DNA from: Aquila chrysaetos chrysaetos
Taxonomy: Eukaryota; Chordata; Aves; Accipitriformes; Accipitridae
NCBI RefSeq assembly: GCF_900496995.4
Contig: NC_044030.1
Coordinates: 17,160,550-17,224,549 of the forward strand
Direction of reading: 5' to 3'
DNA: 64,000 nucleotides
Shown: in pieces, positions 1 through 12,700 of the stretch
Position numbering within the stretch: the first letter of the stretch is position 1
Layout of the letters: every line of letters begins with the position of its first letter
The notes under the pieces: generated by a model
The model's database searches: none
What the model was told of the DNA's origin: nothing
Seen by the model: only the letters and a program-made list of their open reading frames with translations
Position numbers and translations under genes: made by a program

Positions 1-657
1 TTATTTACATCCTCAGTATGGGATATAAAATTTTTACATACACGCTTCGGTCTCTTCTCTTAGGAGGTTCAAACTTCCAAACAGCAATTTTTTTCAAAGG
101 TGCAAATTTTAATAAAACCTTCAAATGCCAACAACTTATCAAATGTGGACTCCAGAAACATGCCGTACAAATGCAGAGTAAATAAAAATGTGTTAAAAAT
201 AGGCAGTGTCACTCTTTATCTACAGTCTCTTTCTAACTCTATTAGTCTTAATTTATTGTTACCCCTTTTTATAAATAAGGCTAACTCCTGTGGCTCAGAA
301 CAGGCAGGGAATGGCTTGTGATTTAGTATTCAGCTCAGGTCTGATCCTGCAAGTTAAGGGGAAACTGAGGAAACTTGTCTGGACGCTGACTTGGCCTTCG
401 AGCCCACCTACATAGCTAAAGGAGTACTCTTGTGCAGACTATGCTCTCTTTAGCAAAGGCTGTTGTAGCATATTAATCTATTTTGGTGAATTAGTGGTTG
501 ATAATTTGTTATATTCAGTCGCTACCCTTTTCCTGTATTTTTAATTCATCTTCCTCCATGATTGCTTGAGCTGCAGCAGGCAGAGGCTTTGATGGCAAGG
601 CCATTCGTTTCCACTGCATTGGCTGGAAGTAAGAGGGAGTCCATCCCATTCACTCAC

Positions 658-786
658 ATTCATTTTGCTTTCTTCCATCTGTTCAGCCATCTCCATAGCA
701 TTCACGTCAGCGGGGTCCCCCTCGTAACTAACAAGTGAGTCTGGCGTGCCAGGATCTTTATCAGTAAGTGTTTCAAATTTTAACCT
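658..786 (-). CDS. Internal coding exon of an unidentified minus-strand gene (third of three seen)
   Basis: Read on the minus strand, an acceptor (ataatttcag) is followed by 129 nt that are open for exactly 43 codons and then by a donor (gtgagtg). The peptide begins RLKFETLTDKDPG and ends MAEQMEESKMN; it is acidic and rich in Met and Glu near its end. Entry and exit are both phase 0, which fits the phase-0 exit of the exon at 2984-3092. I do not recognise the protein family. The gene must continue beyond the left edge of the window because this exon ends at a donor. The reading as an exon rests on splice signals, frame and phase agreement, not on a homology search. Confidence 0.6.
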
Positions 787-2383
787 CTGAAATTATCACA
801 GCAATGGTAAGTTATGATGGAATACCCACCACGTTTCCTGCGCTCTCAGCACAGAAACCACAGTGGAAAAGACTGCCCACATACTGCACAAGTCTCCCCC
901 CTTCACTGATGCTCAACAGCTTTCAGCTTTTCTGGCAGTAATAACCTCTATTCACCACCATTAATTCAAGCCATATACATTCTTTTCTTACATCACTACC
1001 ATCAGTATTACGCTTTATGCCTCTGTGCACATATTCCAGTTGTAGGTATTTGGGCCCATAACTCAACACTACGTAACCTACATGAGAACCCACAGAATAT
1101 ATGGAAGTTCCTCTCAGGTAAAGCTTGAAATGCTATACACCCAGTTTATTAATGCAGATACAAAAGGTTTACCAATATTTAAATATAGGCTGCGGACAAA
1201 ATTAATGGCATAAGGAAGTCTACAATTAATTTGTAAAGTTATAAACATTTTGGCTTATACTAGCGTGGTCAGTTGACCTTGGCTGGCAATTTTATTCTCA
1301 AATAAACCTTTTTGTTTGCAAAACCAAAGATTTTATCCAGATCGTGCCCTGGACAAACAGACCTATGCCTAGGTCAGAGAACTAATATTTGATACAATGG
1401 AAGAGAAGGCTAAACAAGAGTTAAAAACAAGATTGTAGTTAAAATGTTGCTACTAATGGTGTAATTCTAAGTAATTTGAACTGAAAAAAAGTTTTAAGAG
1501 CCAAAATATAAAATTATAAGGCTGCAGATGAGGGAAAATGTCACATTACACGTGTACACTAAAGATGTTTCTGTATGAAAGGATTCTTAATGTATTAAGA
1601 AAGAAGTTGTTCTTAAAGTACATGTCAAGTTTACCTCCCAAAATGTCTTTTCAGTGGTAGCTTCCCAACATCTTGGATAAAGGCAATCTGAGCTGAGAAG
1701 AATAATCACCAATATCATACTGGGTAGATCACAATGCACATAGAATTAAAGATACTGGAAAATAAATAATTCATGTTTAGTTAAGTGGTCCTGTATGTAT
1801 TTGTATTGGATACCAAAACAGTTTATATATGTTTGAAGTGTTTATCACATTACCATAACATATTTACAGACTGCCTCCACAGAATAATAAATCCCTACTG
1901 TCTGTCAACTGTGTATTTATTATGTAGATTTATTATTACATATTAATCAGGGTGGTAAAGCCTTAGTTAAGACATAAAGCCTTTTATTAGAAGTAATTAA
2001 CATAGCATAGGTGACCCAGCTGTCTGAACAGTGATTTTTGGATTACATACACAGTAACCACCTGCTATTGGATTGCCTCATGTTACACAATTTTTTTAAA
2101 TGCACTTCAAACTTCAGTTTTATTTACTTTATCTGGGAAAGGCTTTTTAAAGCCTTTTCAGGCTGTTGATGTTACTTTAAAGGGATCAGTAAGCAATGAA
2201 GATCTATTTAATATAGTCTATGAGATTTCCAAAAGGCTTCTCACCAAGTCCCCTAATGGCTTTTAAAGGAAACCTTAAGCCTTAAAAGAAGCCTTAAGCA
2301 TAAAAGAATGACTCAGTAGTAAAGTCTGATAAATAATTAGCAGATAGGAAATGGGGGAGGGGAGTATGAGTTAGCTGTTAACT
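787..2383. other. Non-coding, AT-rich; probable intron
   Basis: The sequence is AT-rich with short homopolymers and no frame or repeat that I can identify. It lies between two exons of the minus-strand gene and is best read as intron. Confidence 0.4.
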
Positions 2384-2700
2384 CCTGCAGTGGAGGAAAG
2401 TTGCCAACACAGTTCTGCAGAGATCAGTGCTAGGACCTGGTCTATCCAGTACATTCCTAAATGTAACCCTGTGAAAAAAGGGGGTGAAGAGTGAGACTAG
2501 CAACTTTGCTGGTGATACTGTTAGACAGGCTAGTAAGGATGTGGGCTGTCAGAAGAACAGTGCCAGGACTTCGTGAGACTGAATGGCAGGGCAATAACAT
2601 GATGAAATTCAACGTACACGGATACCTGAAATCCATGCAGTAAAAAAAGGGAAGAAGGTTTTAAAATACTGCAACACGAGGACCCTGACTTACGTGTTTA
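2384..2700 (+). mobile_element. Degraded CR1 LINE fragment (reverse-transcriptase region)
   Basis: The plus-strand sequence near 2413 translates to a decayed form of the CR1 QGSVLGPVLFN block (QRSVLGPGLSS is seen). About 80 bp later a decayed FADDTK-type block reads NFAGDTVR, followed by the region equivalent to the 'KCKVM' part. Frameshifts and stops interrupt it, so it is an old, non-functional copy inside the presumed intron. Limits are approximate. Confidence 0.5.
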
Positions 2701-2983
2701 TAAAGCATCACATATGCCTCACTTCTGGCAAGACATACTTGTTTAATTTTTTCAGTTAAATAAGTATTAAAGATGTTCTTGGTGGTGTTTCAAACATAAC
2801 AGAGGGCTTGAATCTTGGCTATGTGACTAGAAACATATTTATGTAACCACTATATGCATATACCATATGTATTTTTTTTAGGTAGACAAAAGGATAGATA
2901 GTATTGACATTCTGAGTTACAAAAATGTATCATTATGTTTACTGATAAAAAAAATCTCAGTGGAAGAGTTACACTGATCTTAC

Positions 2984-3092
2984 CTTGGTTCTCATAGAGT
3001 TTGCAAACATAGCAATAGCTCCATCTTCAAGACACTCTGGTGGTAAACAGAAGCTTGAAAAGAGATTTTTCAGCAAGACAGTTTTCTTGATA
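2984..3092 (-). CDS. Internal coding exon of the unidentified minus-strand gene (second of three seen)
   Basis: On the minus strand, a pyrimidine-rich acceptor (ccaactcttacag) opens a 109-nt exon that ends at a consensus donor (accaag then gtaagatc). One base is left from the preceding codon, followed by 36 uninterrupted codons beginning IKKTVLLKNLF and ending AMFANSMRTK. The exit is phase 0, matching the next exon at 658-786. The entry needs two bases from the upstream exon, which the exon at 6097-6262 supplies. The other two frames contain stops. The family is not recognised; the peptide looks like a small globular segment with a Cys-Leu-Pro-Pro motif. Confidence 0.62.
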
Positions 3093-4744
3093 CTGTAAGA
3101 GTTGGGGTGGGGGACCAAAACACGAGTAAAAAACCTGCTAAACCATAATTAATGTATATATTCTGTACCATAAAAAGCAGCATGATGACTTTAATAACAA
3201 CCGCACACAAGCTGCTGAAGAATGAGTCCAGAAAAGAGATAAGCAGTTAGAGTTAACATATAGAGATCATAAAAATGGTGAATTCCTTCATTTTTTGCCT
3301 TCACTGGATATTAAGGGTTCCTGACAATTTTTATCCTTTGATTACAGATTTCACCACCAATGCAGGCCAACATTTTTTTTTTGCTAGACTCTGTGAGAGT
3401 ATTGATTCAAATGTAAAAAATTGCTGAGAGCTTTGGTATCTCATGAATAAACTGTTTCTGATAAACACATAAAACACAACAGCAGTAATTTTTTGAACTT
3501 ACACGACAGTTTAAAGTGGTTTAAACGGCACAAGCTTAAACTTACTCTCAGGAATACTTTGCAGTATTTCAACACTAATTTTGTATCTGTGAACGTGGGA
3601 TTAAGACTCTCTCAGAAGTATGGAGACAGAATAACCTCGACACAGAGAGCAGACTTTGTCAGAGGCCTCCAAAATGTACCTCTTCAAGCAAGTATTTTTT
3701 TAGAAGTAGCTTATAGTAAAATAAGATATTTGACAAGTTTAGCATTGCATGCAAATCTCATCTGAACCACTCACTTCTCTAAGAAATCTAAGTGTAATAC
3801 CTTCCTCAAGACATCAAACATTTACCTTTTTATTGTTAAGGAACCCCTGGGGCTCATATAAAGGCCAGAACCCCATTCCTCCTTGGCAGTGGGCAAAGGC
3901 CCTGGATGCGTTTGAATGCATCACCCCTCAGGTAGCCACTGGTGCACGGTAGTTTTCCGTGCCAAATTGTGACTAAGATGGAAGTCAGGCATTGTATGCA
4001 CTCAAGGTCTCTGTACAGTGTGTCACTTTTGAAGTAGAGCACACTCTGTAACTGCAGTGACACGATGTGCCCAGAAGATATTCAGGTTACTGTGGAAAGC
4101 AACTGAATGAAAAAGCTAGTTCAAGTGCTTTAGGTAAAAGGCATAGGGCCTCTGATACATTTTTAGCAAAAATTTGTTCTACTTAAAAATACTTTGTGGA
4201 ATATTTTACAAACACTATGACCCACTATAATAAAATGCTGACAGAAGTTGGACGAAAGCTGTACACAAATGGCTTGCATCTCTCCTACTTTTGATGTAGT
4301 TTAGCATTCATTAACAATTCACTGTCACCTATACTATATTAGATATTTGAAGTGATACAGCTTGTAAGTAAATAATTGCCTTCTATCCTTCATGAACACT
4401 TAGAGAAAAACCTAGAAGTTCAATTTCAGAGTATAAAAAACTGTATCTGTGCATAAAAAATGACATCTACACTCCTGGATACCATTCCTACAAAGGACAC
4501 CAGCAGTACTCAACTATTCATTGGTTCTTACAACATCACCTACATCAACAAAAAAATCTACATAGTTTTGGTGAAGGTATAGATAAACATGCTTGCAGAC
4601 ATATGTGATTTTTCCACAATATCCTATTTAAAAAAACAAACAATCAATCAATCAAACAAACAGAAATAAATTTTAAAAAATCAGTTCAGGTTTTACACAT
4701 CGTAAAAGGAAAAACATCCTATAAAAGTTATGATACATTTAGAT
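3093..4744. other. Non-coding, AT-rich; probable intron
   Basis: There are short unrelated open frames near 3.5-4.1 kb but none with splice signals or family features that I can support. It is probably intronic. Confidence 0.35.
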
Positions 4745-4965
4745 GGTTAGCGAGCTGGTGCTCATGACCTGCAAAGGGATGCTCATATACAGGAGGGAGG
4801 TTGGTTTCTTCCCAGAGAAGGCTAGTGGTGGGGTGGAGAAGCAGAAGCCACTGCTGCCTTCAGCTTTCTAATGGGTGGTAAGAGAAAGGTGAGCTCAGAT
4901 TCCTCCCAGCAATGTGGAGCAGAAGGATAAGAGGCAACAGCCAAAGGTTGCAGCAAGGGAAATTC
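4745..4965 (+). mobile_element. CR1 LINE 3'-region fragment
   Basis: The segment has the order typical of one CR1 subfamily 3' region: a 'ctgctgcctt..aatgggtggtaagag' block, then 'cctcccagcaatgtggagcagaaggataagaggcaacagcc', then a block reading 'gttgcagcaagggaaattcc'. It breaks off before the usual element end. The call rests on recalled similarity to CR1 consensus sequences, so the subfamily is not assigned. Confidence 0.45.
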
Positions 4966-6096
4966 CACCCTCCACCAGGAGTTGGTCAGAGAGAGAGAGA
5001 ATGTCTGTCAAAATTAGAATATAGATGAGACGGAGCAAGAACAGAGATGTGTAACTGCACGAATAGCGACTTTCATGTATATTGAACAGGATTTTTAGCA
5101 ACTGCTGACTCTACCAACAATTTTTAGTTTTCAGTTCCCAGGACATTCTTGGTGCAGGCGTTAAGTACTTAATTGTATAGTCAATATTACATGGTCGCCA
5201 ACATGTAATTAGTTACATTATGCTTTATATAATACAATTAATCTAATTATTTTCATATGCCCTCATCTCACTATTTCTCCTCAAGTGATTTTGGAACTGA
5301 TAATGTGAATTGTTACCTAACCATGGGCAGCCAATGGCATTATAGATCCTGATTTAGCTGGGTGCAGATAGTACTGCAGTATAATAAGTGTCAAATTCTT
5401 ACGAATCATCATTTTTAAATGTTAAAAACCAGTACTGTGACCATACATGGGGAGCAGATAGGAAGTGAATTTACAGAACCTGAGTGTATAAAACATCGAC
5501 TTTTCAATAGTAGGAAGGTGGAAAGTATTTTGGAGAGGTGGGAAGGGAGACAGGGTAGCAAAGAGAGGTGGAAGAGCCTTTCAGCCTTTCATCAAGGAGT
5601 TGAGAGAAAAAGGAGGGAGGAAAAGACGGCAGAAAGAATCACACCCACATATACACAAATAAGGGAAGCAGTAGCTGAGAGGCTGCAGGGCTATTTTGTA
5701 ACCTTTGGGAATACAAGAAATACAGAACATAACCACACAACCATGTATAGTTCTGCATGTGAAGCAAATTTTGCTTTTGTACAAGGCAACAAATGTGGTG
5801 GCTATCTGCCTAGCTTTTTGTGTGTGACAGCCCATGAACCTAGTGCAACTAGAGTTACCTTATTTTATTACATCCATGTAGTAGATCTCTAATGAAGCAT
5901 ATGGTATTTACCTAACAGGTGTAGAGAGCTGCAATCTCAGTTACCACAAACTTTTATTACTGTTTTTATACTGCTATTAATGTCCAAACATGAATTAGAA
6001 GCCACCCTAAGCCTTACTTTAGCAAATCTAGCTATTAGCAGCTGGCATTCTTTTCTCATTGAGAAGGAAGAATGAGTCAAACCTTCTTACTTTTAC
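4966..6096. other. No recognised gene; probable intron
   Basis: A 157-codon open frame runs from 5419 to 5892 on the plus strand, but it has no domain, splice support or recognisable composition. It sits antisense to the minus-strand gene. Nothing else is seen. Confidence 0.35.
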
Positions 6097-6262
6097 AGTA
6101 AATTATTTTCCCCAGAGGAAGCATCTTTGCCGCCTTGTATCTCCTGTTCTTCTGAAGTATCAAATTTTCTTTCTGTTTTTGTTTTAGATACTGCTGCTGC
6201 TTCAGGTTTGAGAGGGGAGCTCCCTTTCCTCCTTGACCAAAAGTCACTCTCCAATAAGCAGT
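6097..6262 (-). CDS. Internal coding exon of the unidentified minus-strand gene (first of three seen)
   Basis: On the minus strand a good acceptor (ttgttgcttttcttgatag) opens a 166-nt exon with two leading bases, 54 codons and two trailing bases. The peptide begins CLLESDFWSRRKGSS and ends ASSGENNL. It is hydrophilic, Lys/Glu/Ser-rich and probably disordered. The donor chosen (act then gtaaaag) gives an exit that joins in frame to the exon at 2984-3092. A stronger-looking donor six bases further on (gtaagaagg) would include a TAA, so phase favours the first. The phase agreement over three exons is the main argument that this is a gene. Confidence 0.55.
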
Positions 6263-7302
6263 CTATCAAGAAAAGCAACAATTTAATCAGGACAAAGAAC
6301 ATAAATTTTTTTTTTTAAGTTATCTATTTATTACATTGCTACTGATAATGTTCTAAACGGAAAAAAAAAAAAAAAAGCAGAAGAAATCCAATGAACAAAA
6401 AGGATTTTATAAATAGGGGCACTGAGACAAAATTTGTTTATTAGGAAGGCAACCCAAACACCTAAACTAGCATGCTTCATTCCACTTTTGTGCCTTAAGC
6501 CAAAGCTAGGGTGCTGAGTATTCTTTGAATAATAAATACCTGTTCTAAAAGAGCAGCTGGCATTCTTGCTTACTCATTCTCTCTCTGATGTGTGTACAGC
6601 TTGCTTTTCTTATAAATTTCCTCTTTATAAATAAAGTACAAGTGCAAATATATAAAAATCATATTTCGGTTACATTACGTTCAATTATCAATTTCTCATC
6701 TATTTACATGACCTGTATAATGTCCTCACTGAAATAAAAGAAGTAAAAGAAAACCTTTCATTTAGGTGATTCTTCCAACAACCTACTATTTCCACAATGA
6801 TCTGAACTCCAGGGAATAAAACCCTTCTTTAATTTAATACTCAAACTTTAAACCCACGATTTGATTTAGTGACAGGTCAATGTTCTTTATTGAACTAAGG
6901 GAACTTATCCCTTATGTATATATCTGCCTCTTCTCCCATGATTACGTGGATCCATTTTATCCATTAATACTGCCAAAGTTAATATATCACTTGTGCTCCA
7001 CACACATGAACACACACACACAAATGAAGAAAGAAATTACATATATGTAAAAAATAATACTATATTCTGATGGCACTCAGGACATCAGCATCAACGTGAG
7101 GTCTCCAGAATTTACAAAATACCGCTGACTACCAATCTGTTATCTAACTGAAGCACCTGAACAGCTGAACATTTTCTATTGGACATAGTCATCTCTTCTC
7201 ATTAATCTCTGTTAAATAAAATGTGAGATGGGAGTGTTCGGTGCATGATGATTTGAGTATCTAATTCTGACATGTCATGAGTAGAAGCTGTGAAACTCTT
7301 AC
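6263..7302. other. No recognised gene; probable intron
   Basis: The stretch is AT-rich, with an A17 run near 6361 and a short CA-type run near 7010. I see no coding exon in it. Confidence 0.35.
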
Positions 7303-7508
7303 CTTTGTTTTCTCCCAAGTTCCTTTGTAACTCTCATGTTTTTATAGTTCCAGGTGATTTATTTAAAATTTGAAGTTGATTTAGGAGTATTTAGATTTTC
7401 TACAGTATGTATGAAATCTTTACCATCTACTAGTGAGCTATAGTGAACTTTTCTTGGGTATTCCCAACTGTTTACCCATTTCATGGCATTAACATCAAAA
7501 TGCTTTTG
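7303..7508 (-). other. Weak candidate exon of the minus-strand gene, frame broken
   Basis: On the minus strand an acceptor-like site (gttcctctcag) precedes a protein-like frame (beginning QKHFDVNAMKWVN) that stops at 7359-7361. A strong donor (acaaag then gtaagag) follows at 7302. The stop leaves the exon without a clean through-frame, so this could be a terminal exon, a decayed exon, an exon with a sequence error, or chance. It is listed because it lies just upstream of the supported exons. Confidence 0.2.
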
Positions 7509-8370
7509 CTGAGAGGAACTTTCTATTTTTTTCTGATGCACACAAAACAATACAAACTTAGTAGGCTAGAAGACACAACCAGAAGAATTTCATTTCCATG
7601 TTTGCAAGTTAAACCTAGAAACATGACTTTCTTCCCTCTGACATAAAACAAACACAGCTAATATATCTCAATTATAACCCCAGCTCTTCAGTTTACCAGC
7701 AGCTGTGGCCACTCCAAAGCAAAATCAGTAATTTCAGAGGTGTCATACACAAAGTCAGTGGGTTATTTCAGAAATGCTGCAACTGTAGAAGTAAGGACCT
7801 AGAGAAGTATACAGAACGGAGCAATGAAAATACCTCCTCCAAATTAAGGTTACATCATAAAAGCTTTGATCAGTAAAGACATACTGATAACAAAGCTATC
7901 AAGAATAGAGGGCGTTGCATTAAATTACATCAACACTTGCATAACAGATAACTAATATTGGATTTAGTTAATTTTGAGGTTATATATAACAGACATAACC
8001 TCTCTACATATTCACCGTCAAAAAATATTATTCCTCCTCTAGACCAACAGATCAAAAATGTTTTGCACAGCTCACTTTACCAAGCTTCAACAGTGAACAG
8101 AATACTTTACAACAGAACTGGTCAAAATGCATTTAACTTTCACAAAAACCATAGGCCTTTACCTTTCCTAGAAGAAAATTGCAGGCTGTTTATTACACAT
8201 CTTATATCATCTGAAAAACCTTGCAAATCACATCCAGAGAGGTTCTTCCATGAGCATAATTCTTTTCTTTATTCTGCAAGGAAAAGATATAGTTTTCAAC
8301 ATCAAAAGTAATAGGAAAAAGTAGGAAAGGGAGAATTTGAAAATTATTCTGCCCTTTAATTACAGAGTGG
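7509..8370. other. No recognised gene
   Basis: An open frame of 117 codons at 7958-8311 has no recognisable feature. I see no repeat or RNA gene here. Confidence 0.3.
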
Positions 8371-9730
8371 CAAAATGGTTGAGACTGGAAAGGATCTCTG
8401 GAGGTCATCTAGTCCTTCATCTTCTCTACACCCACCCTTCATGTATTTATGTACATTGATAAGATCCCCCTGAACCCGCTCTTTACCAGGCTGAACAGTC
8501 TCCACTCTCTCAGCCTTTCCTCGTAAGAGAAAGGTTCCAGTCCCTTCATCATCTTTGTGGCCCTTTGCTGGACTCTTTCCAGTATGTCCATGTCCTTGTG
8601 TATGGGGAGCCCAGCACTAGACCCAACACTCCAGGTGTGGCCACACCAGTGCTGAGCAGAGGGGAAGGATCAGCTCCCTTGGCTTGCTGGCAATGCCTCT
8701 CCTAATGCAGCCCAGCATACCATAGACTTTCTTTGCTGTAAGGGCACATTGTTGACTCATGCTCACTGGGATGCCCAGCTCCTTTTTTGCAACACTGCTT
8801 TCCAGCTGGGTGGTCCCCAGCATGTACTGGTGCCTGTGATTGTTCATCCCCAGATTTAGGACTTTGCACTTCCCCTTGTTGAACTTCATGAGGTTCCTGT
8901 CAGCTCATTTCTTCAGCTGTCCAGGTCCCTCTGAATGGCAGCACAACCCTCTGGTGTTTCAGCCACTCCTCCCAGTTTTGTGTCATCTGCAAACTTGCTG
9001 AGGGTACACTCTATGCCATCAACCAGATCATTAATGAGGATGTTAAACAGGACTGGAGCCAATGCTGACCCCTGGGTTACACTGCTAGTCACTGGCCTCC
9101 AACTAGACCTCACGCTACTGATCACTACCCTCTGGCCCTGGCCATTCATCCAGTTTTCAATCCAGTTCACTGTCTGCTTATCCATCCCATACATCAACAG
9201 CTTCTCTGTGAGGATCTTGTGGGAGACAGTGTCAAAGGCCTTGCTGAAGTCCAGGTAGACAATATCCACTGCTCTCCCCTCATCTAACAGGACAGTCATT
9301 TCATTGTAGAAGTTCATCAAGTTGGTTAAGCGTGACTTGCCCTTGGTGAAGCCATGCTGACTACTACTGCTGACTTTCACATTGTTGATGTGCCTGGAAA
9401 TGGTTTCCAGTATTAGTTGCTCCATCACCTTCCCAGGGATCGAGGTAAGGCTGACTGGCCTATCTTTCCCTGGGTCCTTCTTGCCCTTCTTGAAGATAGG
9501 AGTGACATTTGCTTTCCTCTGGTCCTTGGGAATTTTGCATAGTTGCTATGATTGATCAAAGATTGTTGAGAGTGGCCTCACAGTGACATCTGCCAGCTCC
9601 CTCAGCACTTAGGAGTGCATCCCATCAGGGCCCATGGATGTACATATTTCCAGTTTGCTCAAGTATTCCCTGACCTGATCCTCTTCCACCAATGCCAAGT
9701 CCCTTCTAACCTCAACCATGCTGTGATGCT
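8371..9730 (-). mobile_element. CR1 LINE, 5'-truncated, antisense; ORF2 reverse transcriptase remnant
   Basis: The minus strand encodes the C-terminal half of a CR1-type ORF2. A 171-codon frame at 8913-9428 contains the hallmark blocks [13 protein letters not shown], a [11 protein letters not shown]-type block ([12 protein letters not shown]) and FADDTKLGG, the last being the catalytic Asp-Asp region. It continues at 8617-8889 with KCKVLNLG and a PLCSALVWPHLE block near the ORF2 end. Upstream, towards 9720, the MGPDGMHS-type block is readable but frameshifted relative to the rest. The element is truncated at its 5' end and interrupted, so it is not active. It defines the lineage as bird or other sauropsid. 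Confidence 0.92.
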
Positions 9731-12700
9731 GTCATCTCTCCAAAAAGCCAGAGAGGCCCTCTTAAGTCATAAGAACACTACATTCAGAGAAGTAAGCAGA
9801 TCACAATTGTGTAGCAAAGGCCATGGCAAAAGGAGATCAAGAAGTGGAGGCAGCAATGATTACTATGGAAGAGAAAATGAGCAAAGGAAACACCAGCAGG
9901 GTTCTGCTTTTTGTACTTGTAAGATGGTTGAAGAGTGTACTTATAAGATGGCTGTGAGTGCCCCTGCAGGAAGAGGGTTCAATCTAATGTTCACTGTTTA
10001 AGGCAATCTACTAGTCCAGAATAAAGGATATAATCCTTTACTAAATGGAGAGGTCTGTAGAGCCAGAGGGGACCCTGCAGCAGATACTACTGCTCTGACA
10101 AAAGATGTAGGTCAAGAAGTGGATCAAGCAACAGACCAAGGACCACTTCTGGAGGGATGAACAGAATGAAAAGTGAATATCTTGGTGGAAAAAGGAAATA
10201 CAAAACTTGCCACCTGGAGAGCGCAGTTGAGGAGCACGCAAGTCCAGCAAGAGAAAATGACCCCGAGAAAACTTTATCATAATTCAGTGACTGCTACACA
10301 GGTGAATGCAGCCTTTCAGGCTATCTAGCAAGTAGTGAGACAAAGCTTTAGAAAAAGAAAAAAAGGATGAGGGGTCCAAGTGTGGAGATAGTCTGTGAAG
10401 GAAAAGTGATGGACACAACGAGGCCTCCTAATAAGAAAAAGCAAAAGAAGAAACACTGGAAACTTCACATAAGTAACGCAGCACATTTCTTTATTTAGTG
10501 CCATTTTGCAGTTACTGCACCTGAAATCATCCATTCCATCTTTGTTCCTTCTGGGTAGCTGAGTGCTTCTGATCACCCACGGCTGTTTTTCTGTGAACTG
10601 CCACGAGATGGCAAAATATTTCCCAGCATTGCCTCCAAGCCTGCTTGCCAGCACTGCAGGCTGGAGCTGTGGCTTCGGGAAAGATGAAACTGGCAGAATT
10701 TCTCTCTCCTTTGGATTAGCTGCTCCTCTGCATGTCCAGGTGTGCCTCTCCAACAGCCTCCGGAGACCAAGAGCTGCTCGTTGTCACTGGTCACTGGAAG
10801 TCCGAGGCAGAGCACTTGCAGTATTAGGTATACCTCTGAACCAGAAAAATGACAGCAAATTCCATCAAAATAATAAAAAAGGCAAAGTGAATCTATGATA
10901 CAGTGTGCTGCATTAATGCCTTTTTAATGGACGTGGCAAAAAAATACCAAATCCTGCAAATTGTTGAATATATGATTAATGAATGCAAAGTCATGGAGAA
11001 ACGCTTTAATCAAAGTTCAAAATCTGTTCCCCAAATGAGTTGAAGTAACATGTATGGGAAGTGGGGATTAGACTGAAAGCAGTGAAAGGATTCAGTCTGG
11101 TTTAGATCATGACTGGAGTAAGCCTACCTGCTACAAAGTAGTATTTTCCACGTGATCTGTGATAAGAAAAGTGCATTAAGGAAAAAAGCACCTGCCTCTG
11201 AACAAGATTTTTATTTAATTCATCTACACATATACCTACAGAGACATGCAATGGCATATCAGTACAGTAAGAAAAATAAAATGAAGGGAAAATTAATTGT
11301 TTAGGGTAGCACGCTTGCATTAAAAATTTTGTCATCAAGCTGCCACAATTCAAGTAGTGTTTAAGAAGTCACAGTCATGAACAACAGACTTACATTTTTA
11401 AAACAGCTATTTACTGGTAAATCAGTGCAAAAATTAAAGCATTTATGACAGCTAGTAAATTATTCTACAATGGTTATTTGCAGTACATGGACACGTCTAT
11501 GAACGCTGGATGCTATTTTGGAAATTTTTAATTGAATTGATTCAATCCAGAGTGGTCTATCAGTTGGCAGTTCCACTGGAACCTGGGGCTCCTCCTTTGT
11601 TCTGACAAACCAGTACCAACTTTAACAAAGCAGAAGGTGGTTTGCTGGTAGACATTATCAGACAAACTGATAGAGTTGGAAAAATTAGATCACCTTTTGG
11701 GTGCTCAGACCTTGAAATCTGAAGAAGGGCTTGAGTACCTTGAAGTTTGGCCAGTTCTTCCTATCATATCAGTTATTTAATAAAATGTATTACTTCTTCC
11801 AGCAGCCCATGTACCATCTTTTTCTTTAGACCATCATGTTTATGAGAAAGTATAATTCTGACAAAGGCACAAAGCAATAATGTAATTTAATAATAATCCA
11901 ACAGTCACTTTTACAAATAAGATTAGCTGTTACATCTTAGATGTTTTCTCAAGAAAAGGGTGAGTTCACCAAGAACAAAACTGTGACTCTAACCCCATCA
12001 ACTGGCATTTGTAAACTGAAATTTAAAAGGCTGTTTTCTACATCATTTAAGTGCTTTGCATTTATGAACATCTGAAGAAGATGAAAACTTTCTTTTCCTC
12101 CCTGGCAATTTGCCACGCTTCCACAGCGTATGTAGGGCCTGCTTATCATTTGTTTGGTGCTAATTTGAAACACCTGTTTTGAAGAGGAATGCATACAAGC
12201 TATGCAGATACAGCACAAGAAAACCTCAGTATCTGACTTACCAGCCATGACACCAATGAAAGACAGAAGAACAGTTCTTGCACCATCTGACAGCCCTTGT
12301 GTATACGTAGACATGCATGCATATACACACACACAAACTGATACATTTGCACAATGGTAGGAGTCTATTTTTTCTTGGCAAGACTGGAACAGATTTAGTT
12401 TTAGCTGAACAGCGGCACAGCCATGCAACACATGTATGTAATACTCTATGGGGTTATATGCTGCATATTAACACTGCACATAACAGAGCTACTGCACAGC
12501 TGCTGGGATCTGCGCTGGTCACAGGAGCTGCGAACCCCCTCCCAAATCATTATGTTCACAGTTACTTCAGCTTTACCCCATTTCATTTGCACTCACACTT
12601 GAAATGCAGACAGTTCATGCAGTGATCAATCAGCTCTCAAATCCCCAGCCCAGGAAGGTGAACTGGTATCCAAATCCAGTCATTCTGTTTTGTTTTGGAA

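Noticed and set aside
5419-5892. 157-codon plus-strand frame in the left flank
   Set aside because: No domain, no splice signals, ordinary composition, and it lies antisense inside a presumed intron of the minus-strand gene.
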